Assembly (NCBI GenBank): GCA_029260825.1 | Contig: JAJDCM010000322.1 | Coordinates: 26,157-90,156, forward strand | DNA from: Planctomycetota bacterium | Lineage (GTDB): Bacteria > Planctomycetota > JACOTG01 > JAJDCM01 | DNA length: 64,000 nucleotides | Direction: 5' to 3' | Part shown: positions 59,095 through 64,000 of the stretch, piece after piece | How the letters are laid out: each line of letters starts with the position of its first letter | Numbering within the stretch: the first letter of the stretch is position 1 | Made by a program: the position numbers and the translations under genes | Notes under the pieces: generated by a model | Seen by the model: the letters and a program-made list of their open reading frames with translations, nothing else | Databases searched by the model: none | What the model was told of the DNA's origin: nothing

Positions 59095-62000
59095 TCACTC
59101 CTCACACGACCTCTTCGACTCGCGCTCACCTTCGCGATCATAGACCTGAGCAAGCTCGCGCATTGCAGTTGCAACCCTTGAATACCCCCTTTCTTCAAGA
59201 GCGACCGCCCTGGCTCGGCTTCGCCCTGCCAGCTCATGCTCTTCCTTACCCCCTGTAAACCCATGAACGCCGCGCTGGTTGTAGAGCGCCGTGGTGAATC
59301 CCTCGCGCATTTCTTCACGGTCTCGGACATTCAGCGCAGTCGCAGCGCCACGATGAATCCAAAGTCCATCGGGATCTTCCGGCGCATGGATCAACACATT
59401 CCCAATCTGCATTTGCGCGATTCTAGCGTGACCGGATTCAGCCGTTAATCGCATCGCTTCGGCCAGCCAGGCCTCGAACTTTCCAGCCTCTTCAGATTCA
59501 CCTGAAAGTTCACCCGGGCAGGTTTCCCATTCCGTCAACAGCCGATATGCACTCTTCGCTAGACCGCGAATCCGTTCGTCCTCCTTCTCGCTCATCTCGT
59601 CGTCCTTCTCCGATTGAAACACAATCCCAACGACCTGCGCGAAAAACGCTGCATCCGAGGCAAGGCGCCCCTCTAGGAGCTTCGGGGACGCGTCCGAAAA
59701 ACGACTTAGCCACGGAAGAAATCCCCATTCCACTTTGAAGAGTCCATCAGCATCAACGCCCTCGTCATTCTGCAGCCGCTTTATCACATCCACAGTCTGA
59801 TGCGGGTTGACGCGGACGACGGCTTCAGTATCATCCAGCACCCCGACGAGAGAGCGCAAGGCCGCATCTCTATCAAACCGATCGTCCCGAGAAGTTGCCC
59901 AGACACAAAGCAACGCGCCGTCCGGCCTTCCATATTCAATCAACTTCTCTGTCGCGAAAGAGAGATCTCGACCAACACCATAAGGGTTGACGCTGACCTT
60001 TTGCCAGTAGAGATTCTCCTTGTCTTGACCAAGTGACTCAGTAACTCGATTCCAAACTTGCTCTTCGAAAGGCAGACAGACCAGGAGCGCACTTTTCTCT
60101 TCTGGGCTCCAATCACGAGCAATGGCCGTATCGACCCAAGGCCAGCCAGACTCTTGGAATCGCCCACACACAAATCCAGACACGAGTCGAATCTCTGTCT
60201 GTTGCTTCGAACTGAGCCACAACGGAAGGACTGCACTCTCCACATCCTCCCTGGCAATGGCACCAAGAGCACGTCCGACCTCGAAAGGCACTGCAACACT
60301 CTCACCAAATACTCGGACCGCGGGAACACCCCCCTCATCTAGAATCTCTCGAACAGCATTGCATCGCAGATCTGCCAGATGTTTCTCCTGTTCCTTATAG
60401 CTTCCTTTCTCCTCAAAAAGGTCCGCATCCCTGTCACTGAAGACTTGCCGGTACTTTAGCTCCGGTTGCCTCGGGGCAAGTACAACAGCGACTTCTTCGA
60501 TGCGTGCCACAACCTCAGCAGGCATCGCCCACTTAGCATCTGAAAACTTCCTATGTTGTCGTACTAGGGCGTCCAGGCTCTCCCAGATAGGAAGACGCTC
60601 CGCCTCTGAGAGCTTGCTAACTTCAGACGAAACCAAGTGGCCCAAAACGTTCTCGTGAGCCCTCTCTGGGAGATCAGGCAGTCGACCGATCAATTCCCCA
60701 AGCCTTTCGATGTCCGACTTCGCTACCTTTACGGCCAATTCTGTATAGCCTGCGACCTCGCGCCAATATTCTTTTCTCGTTACATTATGGGTCCACTCCC
60801 TAGGGATGTAATTCCGCCAAACAGGCTTATGACACCCCGTAGTAAAACCGTGATTGTGTGGCAACAAGCCGAGAAGGAGTTTCCAACCAACCTGGGGCTG
60901 CTCACGAAGGATGGTTTCAACGGCGATTCTTCTTCGTTCGGGAGGCGCGCAAGTTTGCGTATGCCAAGGAAGGAAAATACTGCCAAGCGAGTTTGCGGGA
61001 CGGTTTGCCCAGTTCCCTCCTGGGTCAATCGAGGCAACATCGGAGAGAATCACAGCAACACGTACAAGAAGATCGGGATTCCACGCTAGTGCCTCCAAAG
61101 CCCACAGCAGGCCAGTCATATAGTTGCTCCCGCCAAGTCCCCCACGGCCCTCTTGAGCAAAGATTCCATGGAACGGTCCGCTATCGAGCTCGATCAGAGC
61201 CGATTCGATGGAATCAAGAAACTCGTCCGGGGCAGCTTCAGCGAGGAGTGGCAACAGCGGATCCAAACTCGCCCAGCGACGCCAATCCGCATTTGACAGC
61301 AGCTCTCGAACCACCAGTATTGCCGTGGCTTCCGGCTTTCCAATTGAACAGGAAGACAACGCTTCGGGCCGACTCCCAACCAGCGTCAGCGTTTCTGCCA
61401 GCCCCTCCCGAAAGAAAAGAGAATGCTCCAGCTGCACGCCTTGGAGACTTGCCGAAAACCGCTCCTCTTTGGGAAGATCAAGAGTGGGATCTTGCTCTCC
61501 AAGAACGGCAATCGCCGTTTCCTCAAGACGATCCAAATCGTCGTCGACAAGCCTGTTGCCCAAGGCATTCCATGCTTCACCGCGCGCCACAAATCGCCAC
61601 TTCTCATTTCGCTGAATCAGGGGAGAGTCCGAGCGTAGCGCGTCAGACCTTAGAGTCTCGATCCACTCCCCGTATTCTTTTCCCAACAGTTTTCCCAATG
61701 CCGCCTGGTCCGCCGGGTTCTTCCCATCCCATTTCCCAGCAAGCCCTGCCTGAGCAAGGAGTCGAGCATTCTCCCACGTCCCGTAGGGAGGCAAAGTTCC
61801 CAGACCATGCAAGTGCCGACGCAAGGCAGACACTCGATCAGCTCCGATGCTCGCCAACTCTCGCGAGCGAACGTCCGAATAATTTGCCTCTTTGAGCACC
61901 ACTTCAATTTGCGATTGGGAGGGGCTCCTTAGTTTGATTATGTCCGGACTCTCTGCAGACCACGCTCCACACAATGGAATTATGACACCATGGCCGTTCC

Positions 62001-62895
62001 GTATCGCCATGGTCTGAAGGTCTGCCCGATCCTCCGATTCCAATTCAAGTCTTGGATCGGCAAGCAGCACATGAGATTTCCGAATGCTTGTCACTTCACG
62101 CCAGGCTTCTTCGTCGCTCACAAACAGGCACCGGCTCATGCAGTTCCGCGCTGATTCCTCGTCAAGGGTCTGGAAATAGGCTGCTAGAAAATCGGGAACA
62201 TCTAGAGGGCTCTCCGCAAACAACAACAGCCTCTGAGACCTGCCCTCAAACAGCGCCTGGACTGCATTGCAAACGTTGGTGCGCCCCACAGTGAATAGAG
62301 AGGGCGGCAATGGGGGATCACCCGAGATTGCCTGGTCGAGTATGAGTTCCCAGTGTTCTCTGGGCGTCGAAAGACCACCTAGGCTCCCTGACAGACCAAT
62401 CTTCTTCGCCATCCATTGGCCGAGAGCCGGAAACTCTCTTAGCCAGTCGGCAAGCTTGACGCCATCAATTATCCGAATCAGCTTCCAGCCGCTGTCTTTT
62501 CTCTTCTCCAACCATTTGGATTGATCTGGCTCGCTCCAGGTAGCAGAGCGTGGAGTAACAAAGACGAATGAAGCCGAGGCTCTGATTGTCCCGGAGAGTT
62601 CCTTTGTTCTTTTTGTGAAATCGGTCGTGGCTTTGTCTTGAGGCCCAGCCCCACTTCCGATCTCCCAATAGGACTTGCCAATAGGAACAAACTCTGGGAA
62701 AGGCTCCTCGGTCTCAACAAGGCCATCCCACCCCGGCTGATTGACAGCGTCTCCGTAGGGGATGCGACATTCAATAGCCCGTGGAACCGATTGCTTCACG
62801 AGCAGAAAGATCAGCTCCGGCAACACCGCCTGGCATTCTCTTGTGTTCGCATATCGTTCAAGATCGCCGGCTCGAACGATGTGAGTGTGATCCAT
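59095..62895 (-). CDS. Large uncharacterised protein, STAND/defence-like (candidate single-gene defence protein)
   Basis: ~1266 aa from MDHTHIVRAGDLERYANTRECQAVLPELIFLL (longest ORF start at 63039). N-terminal GWDGLVETEEPFPEFVPIGKSYWEIGSGAGPQDKATTDFTKRT...FVFVTPRSATW nuclease-like region, degenerate NTPase-like RLLLFAESPLDVPDFLAAYF, long helical C-terminus. Confidence 0.75.
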   Translation of the reverse strand: MDHTHIVRAGDLERYANTRECQAVLPELIFLLVKQSVPRAIECRIPYGDAVNQPGWDGLVETEEPFPEFVPIGKSYWEIGSGAGPQDKATTDFTKRTKELSGTIRASASFVFVTPRSATWSEPDQSKWLEKRKDSGWKLIRIIDGVKLADWLREFPALGQWMAKKIGLSGSLGGLSTPREHWELILDQAISGDPPLPPSLFTVGRTNVCNAVQALFEGRSQRLLLFAESPLDVPDFLAAYFQTLDEESARNCMSRCLFVSDEEAWREVTSIRKSHVLLADPRLELESEDRADLQTMAIRNGHGVIIPLCGAWSAESPDIIKLRSPSQSQIEVVLKEANYSDVRSRELASIGADRVSALRRHLHGLGTLPPYGTWENARLLAQAGLAGKWDGKNPADQAALGKLLGKEYGEWIETLRSDALRSDSPLIQRNEKWRFVARGEAWNALGNRLVDDDLDRLEETAIAVLGEQDPTLDLPKEERFSASLQGVQLEHSLFFREGLAETLTLVGSRPEALSSCSIGKPEATAILVVRELLSNADWRRWASLDPLLPLLAEAAPDEFLDSIESALIELDSGPFHGIFAQEGRGGLGGSNYMTGLLWALEALAWNPDLLVRVAVILSDVASIDPGGNWANRPANSLGSIFLPWHTQTCAPPERRRIAVETILREQPQVGWKLLLGLLPHNHGFTTGCHKPVWRNYIPREWTHNVTRKEYWREVAGYTELAVKVAKSDIERLGELIGRLPDLPERAHENVLGHLVSSEVSKLSEAERLPIWESLDALVRQHRKFSDAKWAMPAEVVARIEEVAVVLAPRQPELKYRQVFSDRDADLFEEKGSYKEQEKHLADLRCNAVREILDEGGVPAVRVFGESVAVPFEVGRALGAIAREDVESAVLPLWLSSKQQTEIRLVSGFVCGRFQESGWPWVDTAIARDWSPEEKSALLVCLPFEEQVWNRVTESLGQDKENLYWQKVSVNPYGVGRDLSFATEKLIEYGRPDGALLCVWATSRDDRFDRDAALRSLVGVLDDTEAVVRVNPHQTVDVIKRLQNDEGVDADGLFKVEWGFLPWLSRFSDASPKLLEGRLASDAAFFAQVVGIVFQSEKDDEMSEKEDERIRGLAKSAYRLLTEWETCPGELSGESEEAGKFEAWLAEAMRLTAESGHARIAQMQIGNVLIHAPEDPDGLWIHRGAATALNVRDREEMREGFTTALYNQRGVHGFTGGKEEHELAGRSRARAVALEERGYSRVATAMRELAQVYDREGERESKRSCEE

Positions 62896-63149
62896 CCCTT
62901 TGAATCCCCCGTTTGATCCTGCCCTGCCACCGCCCGGCAAACGCCACCCCCGAAAGTGAAAAGAGAAAGCCCGGTCTTCAAGGTGCGCTGTTGACACCTG
63001 TGACAGAATCTGTGACAAAATAACGCGACATATGCTCAAACTGCACGAACTGCACTTGAGTAGTCTCCCAAATGGAAGACACGAATTGACAAAGATTTAG
63101 GCTAAATCTCTTCGTCCCAGAGCTTTGCCGAAACCGCCCCTGAAGTGGT

Positions 63150-63272
63150 CTCATAACCCGGAGGTCGCTGGTTCAAATCCGGCCCCCGCTACCACACTAA
63201 GACAAAAGGGGCTCGAACTTAGGTTCGAGCCCCTTTTTTCGTGTGGATTCGAGTTGTGACAAACTGTGACAG
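63150..63272 (+). repeat. attR of element 2
   Basis: Direct repeat of 51305-51427 including a copy of the terminator (GGGGCTCGAAC-TTAG-GTTCGAGCCCC-T6). Confidence 0.93.
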
Positions 63273-63472
63273 ATGATCGTCGAGAAGGACGATGATGATT
63301 CCCGCTGGACCAAGACAGGAGAAGCCCCCTCTCGTCCCAGCGAACAAGCGTCCTGGTGCAGACTCAGCAGCTTCGCAGCCTGGTGCGGACGCGACGTTCC
63401 ACGGCGACAGCTTGGGGAGCCCACCCCGATCTATCGGGTCCAGAGCTGGCACGGTCTCCTCCGGACTGGGAA

Positions 63473-64000
63473 TCATAGGCGATCGGAATTCCCAAAGAAG
63501 ACGGTCAGGGAATCGCTGTCACGGTTGGCGGAGACGAGATCGAGGTCCCCGTCACCGTCAAGGTCCACGGCTTGAACGGATACTGGAAAGTTGGTGGTGC
63601 TCGAGTCCCCAAGAGAGAGCGGGCTCGGGTCAAACAGCCCGGGGCCCGTCTGAAAGAATACCGTCAGGGTATCGCTGAATCCGTTGGCTGAGACAAGATC
63701 GAGGTCACCGTCACCGTCAAGATCCGCGGCCTGAACAGATCGTGGATTGTTGGTCGTACTCGAATCCCCAAGAGAGAGCGGTGTCGAGTCAAACACCCCG
63801 CGGCCCGTCTGAAAGAAGACGGTCAGCGTATCGCTGCCAGGGTTGGCGGAGACAAGATCGAGGTCACCATCACCGTCAAGATCCGCGGCTTGAACGGATA
63901 CTGGGCCACTTGTCGTGCTCGAATCCCCAAGAGAGAGCGGAGTCGGGTCAAACACCCCGCGGCCCGTCTGAAAAAAGACGGTCAACGTATCGCTGGATGC
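63473..64000 (-). CDS. FG-GAP/VCBS-repeat protein (partial, runs off the window end)
   Basis: Tandem SVQAADLDGDGDLDLVSANPGSDTLTVFFQTGRGVFDPTPLSLGDSSTT units. Confidence 0.85.
   Translation of the reverse strand, partial: ASSDTLTVFFQTGRGVFDPTPLSLGDSSTTSGPVSVQAADLDGDGDLDLVSANPGSDTLTVFFQTGRGVFDSTPLSLGDSSTTNNPRSVQAADLDGDGDLDLVSANGFSDTLTVFFQTGPGLFDPSPLSLGDSSTTNFPVSVQAVDLDGDGDLDLVSANRDSDSLTVFFGNSDRL

Overview
GC-rich bacterial chromosome segment with two tRNA-integrated elements flanking conserved host genes. (1) A ~24.7 kb element (about 1384-26111) sits in a CAU-anticodon tRNA (tRNA-Ile2/Met type) and is bounded by a perfect 50-bp direct repeat. It carries a tyrosine recombinase, small HTH proteins, a D5/P4-type primase-helicase, a complete class 1 DISARM-like operon (small HTH ORF - drmD - drmMI - drmA - drmB - drmC), a truncated secreted protein and an ankyrin lipoprotein gene with two in-frame TAG codons. 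A ParDE toxin-antitoxin pair lies just outside its right end. (2) An ~11.9 kb element (51305-63272) sits in an initiator-tRNA-Met gene and is bounded by a 123-bp near-identical repeat that includes the tRNA terminator. It carries a tyrosine recombinase, HTH proteins, a DnaB-N-like protein, a DUF3987-like protein, a repeat-rich secreted protein and a 1266-1314 aa protein that looks like an uncharacterised large defence-type ATPase/STAND-like protein. Host genes include topA, an acyl-CoA dehydrogenase, a DinG/XPD-like helicase, JAB, PilZ and HEAT proteins, an aldo/keto reductase plus carbamoyltransferase, a degenerate response regulator, a TPR membrane protein, two paralogous matrixin-like proteases with IPT/TIG domains and a DUF1573/MauE/rhodanese cluster. 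Strongest leads: (a) in the excised circle the element-1 integrase would gain a 63-aa C-terminal extension in frame across the att site, so its C-terminus depends on integration state; (b) the DrmC homologue carries a ~240-aa C-terminal extension with a zinc-ribbon and a PD-(D/E)XK-like motif; (c) the 1.3-kaa protein of element 2 is a candidate single-gene defence protein. All family assignments come from reading motifs; no searches were run.
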